Assembly (NCBI RefSeq): GCF_048001765.1
Contig: NZ_CP181447.1
Coordinates: 1-64,000 of the forward strand
Length of the DNA: 64,000 nucleotides
Source: Bombiscardovia asteroides_K
GTDB taxonomy: Bacteria > Actinomycetota > Actinomycetes > Actinomycetales > Bifidobacteriaceae
Reading direction: 5' to 3'
The translations under genes were made by a program, and so were the position numbers. Below the pieces are notes generated by a model. The model had not been told where the DNA came from and ran no database searches. It saw only the letters and a list, made by a program, of their open reading frames with translations. Of the stretch, positions 19,591-33,520 are shown one piece after another. The first letter of the stretch is position 1. Each line of letters starts with the position of its first letter.

Positions 19591-19724
19591 TGCTCGAGCG
19601 GGTTGCATAAGCTGTTGTTTTCCTGGCATGAATGCTGCCTTGGCGCCAACGGATGCGTCGATCCGCCCCCGGCGGACGGTGCATAGGTCCGTCCACCAGG
19701 GAGCAAATCAACAGAAATGGAGGA

Positions 19725-22712
19725 TCAGGCCGTCGGTCCCTGGTCAGATCTGTCCTCGGACGGCGTGGACTCCATGCTGGCCGGATCCTGGGCGCGGGTC
19801 TGCCGGGCATCGTCCGCCAGATCGCTCAGAGTGCCCACGTCGACAGCGCTGCGCCGTGCCTTGAACCTTCTGAAGGCCAGGTACTCCAAGGCAAGGAAGA
19901 CCAGGGCCAGCACAACCAGCGCCACGTAGAGGGCAATCTGCCAGGCCGGGGTCTGCACCTTGGGGTCGCCATTGGCGTATTTGTAGCCGTGCACGACCGT
20001 GTAGAGGATGTTGTGGCTGGCCTGGCGCATGGCCTTGACCGAGGTGGCGCTCTTGTCCTTGACATGGTTGGTCACCTCGGTGGTGGCCAGCATGGCGTCG
20101 TTCCCGTTGCGGATCAACTGATCGGCGTTCTGGTAACCATAGACGCCGAAGTAGTCGGTCAGCACCATGCCACGGAATCCCCACTCACCGCGCAGCACAT
20201 CCTGCATTAGCGGCGCATAGGCGGCCACGTAGGTGGTGCCGATGTAGTTGAAGGAGCTCATGGCAGCCTGGGCGCCGCCCTTGACTACAGCAGCCTGGAA
20301 TGGCTTCAAGTAGATCTCGCGGATGGTCTGCTCGTTGGCCCAGGTGGCCAGCATGTTGGTGCGGTTGGTCTCCTGGTCGTTCATGGCGAAGTGCTTCATG
20401 AAGGCGTAGACGCCCTTGGACCTGGCTGCCGCGACCTCGTTGGATCCCATGACCGCATTGATTTCGGGGTCTTCGGAGAAGTACTCGAAGTTACGTCCGG
20501 AGAAGGCGCTGCGGTGTATGTTGAAAGCTGGCGCATACCAGCCGGAGACATCCATGTCATGGGCCATGGTGCCGATCATCTCGCCGTAGCGGGTGGCCAG
20601 ACCGGGGTTCCAGGTGCAGGCCAGGGAGGTGGATGAGGGGAAGCCCAGGGAGCCGACCTTGGTGAAGTTGTTGTTCAGGGCTGCGGGGCCATCGGCGTCG
20701 GTGAGTTCGATCTTGCCGATGCCCTTGACGGCTTGCGTGCCATAACCGCTCATGGCGATCAGGCTGTCCATGTCCTTGACGTTGAGCTGGTCCAGCAGCT
20801 TGTCCCACATGGGGTCGTCGTACTTCTTGTCGCGCAGCTGGTAGAGCCTGACGTTGTTCTTGGCGCCTGTCGTAGGCATCTTGTCGCTGTCGTTGTCGAA
20901 CTTCTTGGGATCATAGTTGCTGTTGTTGTAGAAGTGGGCCTTGGCCTCCTCAGGCAACTCGGTGCTCTTGGGTGCCGCTACGGCATCCTGATAGTTGGCG
21001 AAGTGGTTGGCCCGGGACAGATAGGTCACCGTGCCCTTGGCATCGTCGAACCTGTTGGTGGCCGCGACCTTATCGACGGAGCGGGGATTGTTCTTGTCAT
21101 AGGTGATTGTCTGGGCGATGTTGACTGTGTCGGACTGGATCGGACGGTGGGAGTCGGAACGGATGGAGATGCCGTAGTCGCCCTGGTCGAGCACGTAGGC
21201 CTTGGCATGGTCGGCATCATAGGAGGCCATGTCCTCGTCCTTGAAGCTCACAGGGATGGTCTGGCTCTTGCCGGGATCCAGGATCCTGGTCTTGTTGAAG
21301 GAAACCAGGTTGGCGCTGGCCTTCTCTATGCCCCCGTTGACATAGGGGGGATCGAAGTAGGTCTGGACCGTGTCACGGCCGGCCTTGGTGCCGGTGTTGG
21401 TGACGGTCACGTCGAAGGAGATCTTCCCGTCGGCATGATGGATCGGTCCCATCTTCTGGCTGAAGGTGGTGTATGACAGGCCGTATCCGAAGGGGTACTG
21501 GACCATCTGGTCGTAGTTGATCAGGCCTTCCTTGGCTGCGGTCTCCCAGAATCGGTAGCCCACGTAAATGCCCTCGTTGTAGTCCACGAAGGTGGGCGTG
21601 CTGGTTTCGGTCTTGCCGGTGAATCCGGTGAAAGTGGCCTTGTGGTCGTCCATATTGGTGTAGGTGAATGAGCCGAAGTTGTTGTAGGTCGGCGTCTTGG
21701 TCAGATCGCGTACGAAGGTGTCGGAGGTCTTGCCCGAGGGGTTGACCTTGCCTTTCAGGACCTCGCCCAGGGCGGTGAAGCCGGCCTGGCCCGGGGGTGG
21801 GCACCAGAGGACGGACTTGATCTGCGGGTATTGACCCACGAAGTTCAGGTTGAAGGTGTTGGCGCCGTTGTAGACCAGGACCACCTTGTCGAAGGAGCTG
21901 GTGACCTTGGCGATCATGTCGCTTTCGGGCTTGGACAGCTCCAGGAAGCTCTGACCCTGCTTGAAGTCCGGGTTGGCCTTGTCGTTGTCGTGATAGGTGA
22001 TGTCCTTGGCCTTCATGTCCTGCGGCAGGTCGGCGCCCTCGCCGCCCACTCGACCGATGACCACGACAGCGGTATCGGAAAACTGCTTGGCGTCATCCAT
22101 GAGCTTGCTGGTGTACTTGTCAGCCGTGGGCTCGGGCAGGGTCCAGTCCTGGGCGAACATCTCGACTTTGGGGCGGTCCGCACGGTACTTGGTATAGAAG
22201 TTGCTCAGCTCCTTGTTGGTCTTCAGGCCGGCTGAGGAGATGCCGTCGAGCAGGCTGGTGGTGGGGTTGTCAGCCGACATGGAGCCAGAGCCTGTGCCGC
22301 CGTAGACGGGGTTGGTCGAGGCCCAGCCGAAGACGTTGACCTTGTCGGACTTCAGGGGGAGTGTACCATCCGCATTCTGCAGCATGGTGACGGACTCACG
22401 CTGAATGTCCTTGGCCAGGTTCCGGGCTGCGGTCACTGTTGCCGGCTGCAGCTCGTGCTTGCTGGTGGACTTGGTGATCAGGTTGGACAAGGGTCCCAGG
22501 AGCATGGTTGCCAGGGCTGCGACGACAGCCACGAAGGCCACCAGCCAGGACTGGGAGTGAATCATCTTTCGGTTGGCTACGTTTTTGACGGTGTGCTTGT
22601 TCACTGCGATCGTGATCAGCAGGGCCAGTACCAGAAAGACGCCGATGACCACCAGCTGGGGTATCAGCGACTTGAGTACGGCGACCACATCGCTCAGATT
22701 GACACTGAACAT
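19725..22712 (-). CDS. Membrane-anchored GH3 glycosidase with reversed (C-N) domain order
   Basis: A 995-residue protein. Two membrane helices lie at about 19-37 and 53-72, with a basic loop between them, and a third at about 923-945 is followed by basic residues. The positive-inside rule then puts both ends of the large middle part outside the cell. The GH3 domains are in reverse order: the sandwich and fibronectin-like parts (GYRFWETAAKEG, QYPFGYGLSYTTF) come first. The catalytic barrel (GRNFEYFSEDPE, KHFAMNDQE) and the probable nucleophile Asp853 in VLTDYFG come last. Reversed-order GH3 enzymes are known from some rumen bacteria. An AGAGGAAAG ribosome site supports the start. It probably trims surface or diet glycans at the membrane. 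Confidence 0.88.
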   Translation of the reverse strand: MFSVNLSDVVAVLKSLIPQLVVIGVFLVLALLITIAVNKHTVKNVANRKMIHSQSWLVAFVAVVAALATMLLGPLSNLITKSTSKHELQPATVTAARNLAKDIQRESVTMLQNADGTLPLKSDKVNVFGWASTNPVYGGTGSGSMSADNPTTSLLDGISSAGLKTNKELSNFYTKYRADRPKVEMFAQDWTLPEPTADKYTSKLMDDAKQFSDTAVVVIGRVGGEGADLPQDMKAKDITYHDNDKANPDFKQGQSFLELSKPESDMIAKVTSSFDKVVLVYNGANTFNLNFVGQYPQIKSVLWCPPPGQAGFTALGEVLKGKVNPSGKTSDTFVRDLTKTPTYNNFGSFTYTNMDDHKATFTGFTGKTETSTPTFVDYNEGIYVGYRFWETAAKEGLINYDQMVQYPFGYGLSYTTFSQKMGPIHHADGKISFDVTVTNTGTKAGRDTVQTYFDPPYVNGGIEKASANLVSFNKTRILDPGKSQTIPVSFKDEDMASYDADHAKAYVLDQGDYGISIRSDSHRPIQSDTVNIAQTITYDKNNPRSVDKVAATNRFDDAKGTVTYLSRANHFANYQDAVAAPKSTELPEEAKAHFYNNSNYDPKKFDNDSDKMPTTGAKNNVRLYQLRDKKYDDPMWDKLLDQLNVKDMDSLIAMSGYGTQAVKGIGKIELTDADGPAALNNNFTKVGSLGFPSSTSLACTWNPGLATRYGEMIGTMAHDMDVSGWYAPAFNIHRSAFSGRNFEYFSEDPEINAVMGSNEVAAARSKGVYAFMKHFAMNDQETNRTNMLATWANEQTIREIYLKPFQAAVVKGGAQAAMSSFNYIGTTYVAAYAPLMQDVLRGEWGFRGMVLTDYFGVYGYQNADQLIRNGNDAMLATTEVTNHVKDKSATSVKAMRQASHNILYTVVHGYKYANGDPKVQTPAWQIALYVALVVLALVFLALEYLAFRRFKARRSAVDVGTLSDLADDARQTRAQDPASMESTPSEDRSDQGPTA

Positions 22713-23200
22713 GTTCGCTACTTTCCTCTGTTCTCTGCCGAAGCTTCACCCGGTCACGACTATGGGCCGGTCACGAAGTAGACGGAGCATTTGAACTGTG
22801 ATCCGCCTCCAGGGTGGGCGAGCGACCTTCAGCTGCATCGACACGCCTTTATGCCACGGTTTCAGTTAAACATTCATGACGTGTTTCTGTGGCTGTACAT
22901 ACGCGAACTGTCGAATTTGCCGCATAACCTGAATCGATTTACGACTTGTATTTACGAGTGATGAGGACTGTTTTCGTCTGGGTCGGCTTGGTGGGGCACA
23001 TATGAAGCAGTCTCCTTTTACAGCGAACGGCCAAATTGCCAGGACGGGGTCGTCCGGAATGGCGATGATGCAGGACAACTCTTGAAGAAATGGGTTATAT
23101 CACAATTGAATCTCCCCGGTTCCGTACCTCAGGGAAGGAGTGCCGGCGGTCATAAGACAAAATATAAAGGTACTGATACAGACGCGGATAAAATAACTCT
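22713..23200. other. Gene-free interval upstream of membrane GH3 and hydrolase
   Basis: A 488-base divergent promoter region between the membrane GH3 (minus) and the hydrolase (plus). I see no RNA gene or strong terminator. It is more AT-rich in its second half, and partly repeated TTTACGA words lie around 22939-22956 (in both cases TTTACGA). No regulator site can be assigned. Confidence 0.5.
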
Positions 23201-24118
23201 ATGACTAGTCGTGCCGACGTAGTTCCCAGTCGCTCTCGCCTGTATAGGACGCAAATCAACGGTACGCGTCTGGTCTTCTCGATGAATCCGGCCCCTCGCC
23301 GTGCCCCTATTATCCTTTACCTCCATGGTGGTCCGGGCGATGCCTGTATTCCGCTGACCATGCGCTACAACGCGGCCTTGGAGCGCGATTTCCGCTTTAT
23401 CAACCTGGACCAGCGGGGCAGCGGGCTGTCTTACCATCCTTTTGCGCCTGACGAGGTGGTGACCATCGATTCGATGGTCGAAGATGTTCACCAGTTCGTG
23501 CTGAAGCTGCTTCGAGCCTACGGACAGGATTCCGTGATTCTCATCGGTCATTCCTGGGGCAGCGTCCTAGGTTTGGAGATGGTGAAGCGGTATCCCTCAC
23601 TGGTCCGTTGCTACATCGGCCTCGGGCAGGTCGTCAGCATGCGCGCTGCTCTTCGTTTAAGACGGCAGTGGGGGCAACAGAGTTTGGGTCCCCGGCTCGG
23701 TTCGATCGTCAGCAGAGAGAGCGGGGCCGCCGACATGGTGCTGATGATCAATGAGCTGCTGTCTCGTGGCGGGGCTGCCATGCTGTTTGGATCCCTGGGA
23801 CGGATCATGACCTACCTGCGCTCGTCCTACTACAATTGGTCGCGTCTGCTCAATCATGCCAAGGGGGTGGCTCAATCCCGCGCTCGCTTGGATGCCGAGC
23901 TGGAGCAGGTCGATTTCAGCGGGCAGACTTCTTTCGGAGCCCCTGTCTATTTCATTAGCGGCAAGTATGACCGTCATCTGCCGGGCAGTCTGGTTGAGCG
24001 GTTCGCAGATGGGTTGAAGAGCCCGCATCGGTTTATCCGTTTTGACCGGTCCGGGCATTGCCCACAGTGGGATGAACCAGAACGGTTCGCGGCAACGGTT
24101 AAATCCCTCTGCCTGTAG
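23201..24118 (+). CDS. Alpha/beta hydrolase, proline iminopeptidase-like
   Basis: A 305-residue alpha/beta-hydrolase fold protein. HGGPG at residues 42-46 forms the oxyanion hole typical of the proline iminopeptidase branch. DQRGSGLS follows near 70-77, and GHSWGS holds the nucleophile Ser118. The acid Asp is in SGKYDRHLP and the catalytic His in SGHCPQWDEPERF near the end. Family members remove N-terminal proline from peptides or hydrolyse esters or acyl-homoserine-lactone-like compounds, so the substrate is open. No signal peptide is seen. The ATG at 23201 has no good ribosome site. Confidence 0.85.
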   Translation: MTSRADVVPSRSRLYRTQINGTRLVFSMNPAPRRAPIILYLHGGPGDACIPLTMRYNAALERDFRFINLDQRGSGLSYHPFAPDEVVTIDSMVEDVHQFVLKLLRAYGQDSVILIGHSWGSVLGLEMVKRYPSLVRCYIGLGQVVSMRAALRLRRQWGQQSLGPRLGSIVSRESGAADMVLMINELLSRGGAAMLFGSLGRIMTYLRSSYYNWSRLLNHAKGVAQSRARLDAELEQVDFSGQTSFGAPVYFISGKYDRHLPGSLVERFADGLKSPHRFIRFDRSGHCPQWDEPERFAATVKSLCL

Positions 24119-24645
24119 CGCTCTATTGATAAGCAGGGGCTGCCTTGCCGCTAGTGCCCATCCGCATGGTGTAAATACATGCTGCGCGTGGCGAAATCTA
24201 CTAATATTAATCATTGAAGATATTGGTTTGAGCCTCGCTGAAGAGCGTGCGGGGTTCCTGGATTGACGAAGGTCGATGAAGCGGGGACTATGTCGATGAA
24301 AATCGACACGCCGTAGAATTCCCGGAATCATTGGGTTCCTTCGATATTTTTCTATGCCAATTTGCGGGATAACCCAACTTCGTGTAAGTTTACATCTTGC
24401 TGCCCGGCAGTGATGAGAACTCTTCGGAGGGCTTGGAGCTGTTGGTGTGGTGGTGGTTTGAGAACTCAAGAGCGTGTTTGTGCTACTTATAGCTTTTTGA
24501 TTGCCAGTCCGATGCCCGCCCGGCTGTTGTCGGGTACGTGGGAGCGTTGTGAGGGGTGTCGGGGTTTTTCGTGGGTTGGTTTCCTCCTTATGGAAGCCGG
24601 CCCGTCAATTATTGATGTGGGCTGTTTCGGCCTTCTTCATGGTTT
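24119..24645 (+). other. Leader and promoter region of the rRNA operon
   Basis: These 527 bases hold no protein gene. A possible sigma-70-like promoter is TTGCGG (24362-24367), 17 bases, then TAAGTT (24385-24390). About 70 bases later comes the boxA-like motif listed separately, and then the 16S gene. The first 200 bases carry nothing I can recognise. Confidence 0.5.
24457..24480 (+). promoter_or_regulatory. boxA-like rRNA antitermination motif in the leader
   Basis: TTTGAGAACTCAAGAGCGTG lies in the leader of the 16S gene. It closely resembles the antitermination signal of actinobacterial rRNA operons, where NusB and S10 bind boxA. A matching TTTGAGAACT word is found in the 16S-23S spacer. 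Confidence 0.6.
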
Positions 24646-29648
<5,003 letters not shown>

Positions 29649-29816
29649 CCCACCCCTTGAGGGGTGGCGGCATCAACCATACTGCGGATACGACCTGCGG
29701 CAATATGCACGACGGCCACAGGCGATCGAACACGGAACACGCGTCCACCATCCGGTCCCCGAACCACCAGAAGACCCCATGCCCTTCGCATGAAGGGGAT
29801 GGATGAAATTGAAGAT

Positions 29817-29934
29817 TCGCGGCGGTCATGGCCTGGGGGAGACGCCCGGTCCCATTCCGAACCCGGAAGCTAAGACCCAGCACGGCAATGGTACTGCACC
29901 CGGAAGAGTGTGGGAGAGTAGCACACCGCCGCCA
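29817..29934 (+). rRNA. rrf: 5S ribosomal RNA
   Basis: GGCGGTCATGGCC, CGGTCCCATTCCGAACCCGG, AAGCTAAG and GGGAGAGTAGCACACCGCCGCC give the normal 5S helix pattern, with helix I pairing the two ends. The length of about 118 is standard. A terminator hairpin starts about ten bases later. Confidence 0.95.
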
Positions 29935-29944
29935 CAACACGTTG

Positions 29945-29980
29945 AAAGGCCTCTGATGACATAAGTCACCAGAGGCCTTT
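29945..29980 (+). terminator. Intrinsic terminator of the rRNA operon
   Basis: AAAGGCCTCTGATGAC pairs with GTCACCAGAGGCCTTT around the loop ATAA, a 16-bp stem with one mismatch. The A-run before and T-run after make it bidirectional-looking, but it sits just after 5S. Confidence 0.9.
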
Positions 29981-30455
29981 ACTTGTATATCCGGGCGTAC
30001 ACCCCTACAAAACACATTCTGTCTGCACACGGGCCTCTATCCCTTAGAGTATTTCAGCTATATCAAGGAGCCTTATGCTGCCGTACAGCCAAGAAGCACA
30101 TGCTGGCCCCGCCTTATCAGATCTCAGCTAGTGTTCTCGCTATGCAATAGACAAGAAAAGTGAAACTAACGTCGAGCAACTTATGATACTCCGGCTCATA
30201 CGATACTTTAAAGAGCCATTAATAGCCGCTTACACCGCCGATCGGGATCAAAACAGTAGCCAATACACTGTCCAATAACCTTCAGGTCGTGTCTTATCGG
30301 TGAGGCGCCCGGTGCTGTCAATGAAACTTCTCTGGGGACTGTAGTTTTTACATGTTTTAGGCAGTGTCTCAAAACCCTTGTGTGTCAATACATAAAACGT
30401 TAAAGCAAATAAGTAAAATGTCAGCTGTTGCCCACCATATACAGGGAGGTATTAG
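29981..30455. other. Gene-free interval after the rRNA operon
   Basis: These 475 bases, somewhat AT-rich, lead to the MFS gene. I see no small gene or RNA. The last 30 bases hold the strong AGGGAGGT ribosome site of the next gene. Confidence 0.5.
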
Positions 30456-31850
30456 ATGGCTGGCAGGATATTCGATATCCATTTGGACAAACATGTGCCG
30501 AAGGCGACCATACCGGTAACCGAACAACGACATCTCTGGTTCCGTGAGTTCATGAAACCATATCTGATGGTCATCATTCTGTACATTACCATGTATCTTG
30601 TTCGAAATAATTTTAAAGCGGCACAGCCCTTGATGAAGCAGCAGTTGGGCATTACAACCCAGCAGTTGGGCGTAATTGGTTTTGTTTTCTCCGTTGTCTA
30701 TGGAATCGGAAAAATCGTTGTGGGATACCTGGTCACAGGCAAAGACAACAAGAAGATTGCATCAATTATGCTTTTCTGCTCGTCTATCGTGGTCATTTGC
30801 ATCGGTTTCCTCTTCACCTTAAGTCATGTACCTATGGGTTGGTTGATCGTTCTATGGGCCTTGAACGGGGTCTTTCAGTGCGCCGGCGGCCCAAGCTGCG
30901 CGACGGTGATCTCTAACTGGACGACGAAGACGACCTACGGCCGTTATTTGGGTGTTTGGAACGCTTCCCACAATATTGGCGGTGGCTTGGCTGGAGTGTT
31001 TGCCATCTGGTGTGCCCAAACCTTCTTCGGAGGCAAGGTAGCCGGGATGTTTATCGTCCCTGGTGTAGTGGCGCTTCTTGTGGCTATTATGTGCTTCCTG
31101 GTTGGCAAGAACCGGCCTGAGGATCTCGGGTGGGAACCTTCAGAGAAGATCTTCGATGAGCCTGTCAAGCAGGAAGACAAAGAGTCGCATGACGATACCA
31201 CTTGGCAAATTTTCCGCCGGTACCTGCTCTCCAACCCTTGGGTTTGGGTGCTTTGCGTCAGCAACGTTTTTGTCTATCTGATCCGTATCGGCATCGACAA
31301 CTGGGCGCCTCTGCGTGTGACTGAGCAGCTGCATTTCAGCAATCAAGTGGGCGCGCGGACCATCTTCTATTTCGAGATGGGTGCTCTAATCGGATGCCTT
31401 CTCTGGGGAGTGGTGTCTGACTTCCTGGGCGGCAGGCCTGCCTTGGTATCCACGCTTTGCGCCATCTGCCTGCCACTCGGAATGGCAGGCTACCAGCTGG
31501 GCCGCACCCCTGTGGTCATTTACATCTCGCTCTTCTTCCTGGGCATGTTCATCTTCGGCCCCCAGATGTTGATAAACATCTCCATGCTCAATCAGATTCC
31601 CAAGCGGGCCAATGTGCTGTCCGGCGGCATGGTCGGTGCGTTCGCCTACCTGTTCGGTGATTCCACCGCCAAGGTCCTGCTGGCCAAAATCGCAGACTCC
31701 TCGTCCGATGGGCTGACCGTGTTGGGGCATGTGCTGCATGGTTGGAATGATACTTTTATCGTGCTGTATATCGCCATTGTCTGCGCAGTTGTGCTTCTGG
31801 GCCTAGTGGCCTTGATGGAAGAGAAACGTATTAGAGGAGGTCGTCGATGA
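30456..31850 (+). CDS. MFS carrier, organophosphate:phosphate antiporter (GlpT/UhpC-like) type
   Basis: A 464-residue, 12-helix major facilitator. The early motif YLVRNNFKAAQPLMKQQLG, the N-terminal PYLMVIILYITMY helix and the GGPSCATVISNWTTKTTYGR block fit the GlpT/UhpT/UhpC branch, which exchanges glycerol-3-phosphate or hexose phosphates for phosphate or senses them. The ATG at 30456 has AGGGAGGT six bases before it. The following phosphatase-like gene overlaps by four bases, so transport and dephosphorylation of one phosphorylated compound may be coupled. Substrate is inferred from family only. Confidence 0.88.
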   Translation: MAGRIFDIHLDKHVPKATIPVTEQRHLWFREFMKPYLMVIILYITMYLVRNNFKAAQPLMKQQLGITTQQLGVIGFVFSVVYGIGKIVVGYLVTGKDNKKIASIMLFCSSIVVICIGFLFTLSHVPMGWLIVLWALNGVFQCAGGPSCATVISNWTTKTTYGRYLGVWNASHNIGGGLAGVFAIWCAQTFFGGKVAGMFIVPGVVALLVAIMCFLVGKNRPEDLGWEPSEKIFDEPVKQEDKESHDDTTWQIFRRYLLSNPWVWVLCVSNVFVYLIRIGIDNWAPLRVTEQLHFSNQVGARTIFYFEMGALIGCLLWGVVSDFLGGRPALVSTLCAICLPLGMAGYQLGRTPVVIYISLFFLGMFIFGPQMLINISMLNQIPKRANVLSGGMVGAFAYLFGDSTAKVLLAKIADSSSDGLTVLGHVLHGWNDTFIVLYIAIVCAVVLLGLVALMEEKRIRGGRR

Positions 31851-32599
31851 ACATCACCAATTTCCGGGATCTGGGTGGCATGCGGACCATCCATGGCCGC
31901 CGGGTCCGCCCCCACAGGTTCATCCGGTCAGGGCAGCTGGTCGGCCTGGACGAGGAGACCAGGAGGGATTTGGTAGACCGCTACCATGTGACGCAGGTCG
32001 TGGACTTCCGCCGGCCCTTCGAGATACAGGAGAGCCCCGATGATCCAATTGAAGGCATCACCTTCACCAACATCGATCTGCTGGGTATGATTGGTGCCCG
32101 CAATACCAGCTTGGACGACTTCGCCTCCATAGGTTCGGTCGATCGGGTCAATGACCATATGCTGGGTACCTACCACGACATGGTCTTGAATCCAGGCGCT
32201 CAGAAAGGTTTTGGGCGCTTCCTGCGCATCGTCGTGGACAACACCCAGGGGGCCACGCTCTTCCACTGCTTCGCCGGCAAGGACCGGACCGGGTTCGCCG
32301 CGGCCCTGGTGCTCTGGCTGCTGGAGGTGGACGACGACCAGATATTCGCGGACTACCTGAAGACCAACCAGGAGAGGGTCGCGGCCAACAACCAGCTGCT
32401 GGACCAGTTCCGGGCAAAAGGCTTCGACCAGGATTCACTGGATGCACTGGCGGTTGCACTTTATGTCAAGAAGGAATATCTGATTTACGCCCGCCAACTC
32501 ATGATCGACGCCTATGGCGATGTCTTCGCCTATGCCCAGCAGGCTCTAGGGTTCGGACCAGACCAGGTGGAGGCCCTGCGCGGCAACCTGCTTGAGTAA
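31847..32599 (+). CDS. Tyrosine-phosphatase-like protein (COG2365 type)
   Basis: A 250-residue protein with the cysteine phosphatase signature HCFAGKDRTGFA, catalytic Cys141 and Arg147 in the C-X5-R loop. The N-terminus (NFRDLGGMRT) is typical of the bacterial dual-specificity or lipid phosphatase group. Members act on phosphoproteins, phosphoinositides or small phosphates. Overlap with the MFS gene suggests that it acts on the imported compound or regulates the carrier. Which of these is not visible. Confidence 0.88.
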   Translation: MNITNFRDLGGMRTIHGRRVRPHRFIRSGQLVGLDEETRRDLVDRYHVTQVVDFRRPFEIQESPDDPIEGITFTNIDLLGMIGARNTSLDDFASIGSVDRVNDHMLGTYHDMVLNPGAQKGFGRFLRIVVDNTQGATLFHCFAGKDRTGFAAALVLWLLEVDDDQIFADYLKTNQERVAANNQLLDQFRAKGFDQDSLDALAVALYVKKEYLIYARQLMIDAYGDVFAYAQQALGFGPDQVEALRGNLLE

Positions 32600-33011
32600 T
32601 CAGACAAACTGAATAGTCAGGGACGGATGATCGGGCTTGACTGCCAATGGTAAGGAGGACATTGTGCATACATAAATCTGGGACGGACAGGATTCCGGGC
32701 CTCCCGAGTGACCCTGGCCGGCCAATGTTGATCACCAGGGGACCGCGGGGCCCGGGCCATTGTGAAGACAGCCATGGATGCAGGTGTGCGTTTCCTTCCG
32801 CACAAATATATTGCCGGGCAGACCGCGATTACATGGTCAGCAAAACGGCATGGAAACAACTGGATTCGTCTTAACTGACCATATCAATGTTGCAGGCGTC
32901 TGGATGGTCAAGGAGAATTTTGGACTCAGTTTGAAAAGCTTCCATGTCCTGGAGCGATCACGGTCTTCTCCCGGCCCAGCATGCTTTCACTCTTTCTTAT
33001 CTCGCTGGAGG
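32600..33011. other. Gene-free interval
   Basis: This 412-base stretch separates the phosphatase gene from the convergent NTF2-like gene. Open frames of 75-80 codons exist in it, but they lack ribosome sites and recognisable domains. No clear terminator or repeat was seen. Confidence 0.45.
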
Positions 33012-33395
33012 TCAGAAGAGGCCGTTATTGTTGCGGGACTGAACGTCTTCCACGTTGTGCTCGATGATGTCCCAGTGCTCGGCCAGCTGGCCGTCCTGCA
33101 GCCGGTAGATGTCGCAAACCTTGTTGACATGGCCGTTCTTCAGCGTGCACTTGAAGAAGACATAGACCATGTCGTCCTCGCCGTTCAGCTTGATGATTTC
33201 GATTTGCGGGCCCAGGGACAGGAAGCCCTTGATGAACTCCAGGAAGCCCGCCTTCCCGTCGGCGCAGGTGGGGTTGTGCTGAATGTAGTCGTCCCGCATG
33301 AACCTATCGAGGTTGCTGGTGTCTCCCCGGCAGAAGACCTGATCGTAGAACTCCTGCACCAGGGACTTATTGGCTGCCGTTTCAGTCTCGCTCAT
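33012..33395 (-). CDS. NTF2-like/SnoaL-type small protein
   Basis: A 127-residue cone-fold protein. NKSLVQEFYDQVFCRGDTSNLDRFMRDDYIQHNP, together with the C-terminal VCDIYRLQDGQLAEHWDIIEHN, is typical of the SnoaL-like/NTF2 superfamily (predicted ester cyclase or binding protein). The cavity could bind a small metabolite. I took the second of two adjacent ATGs, at 33395, since GAAGG lies six bases upstream. It follows the FocA-type gene by about 125 bases on the same strand. Function is otherwise unknown. Confidence 0.75.
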   Translation of the reverse strand: MSETETAANKSLVQEFYDQVFCRGDTSNLDRFMRDDYIQHNPTCADGKAGFLEFIKGFLSLGPQIEIIKLNGEDDMVYVFFKCTLKNGHVNKVCDIYRLQDGQLAEHWDIIEHNVEDVQSRNNNGLF

Positions 33396-33520
33396 CATGA
33401 ACCTTCGCTTTCTGCCTGTACATAGGCCTTTGAGTTTCTTCATGATAGGTGTCTTCGCTCAGGCTCGTAAGTATGTCTGAGATCTCGGTGAGCGGGGGAC
33501 GGCAGCAGGCGGGAGGGCTA

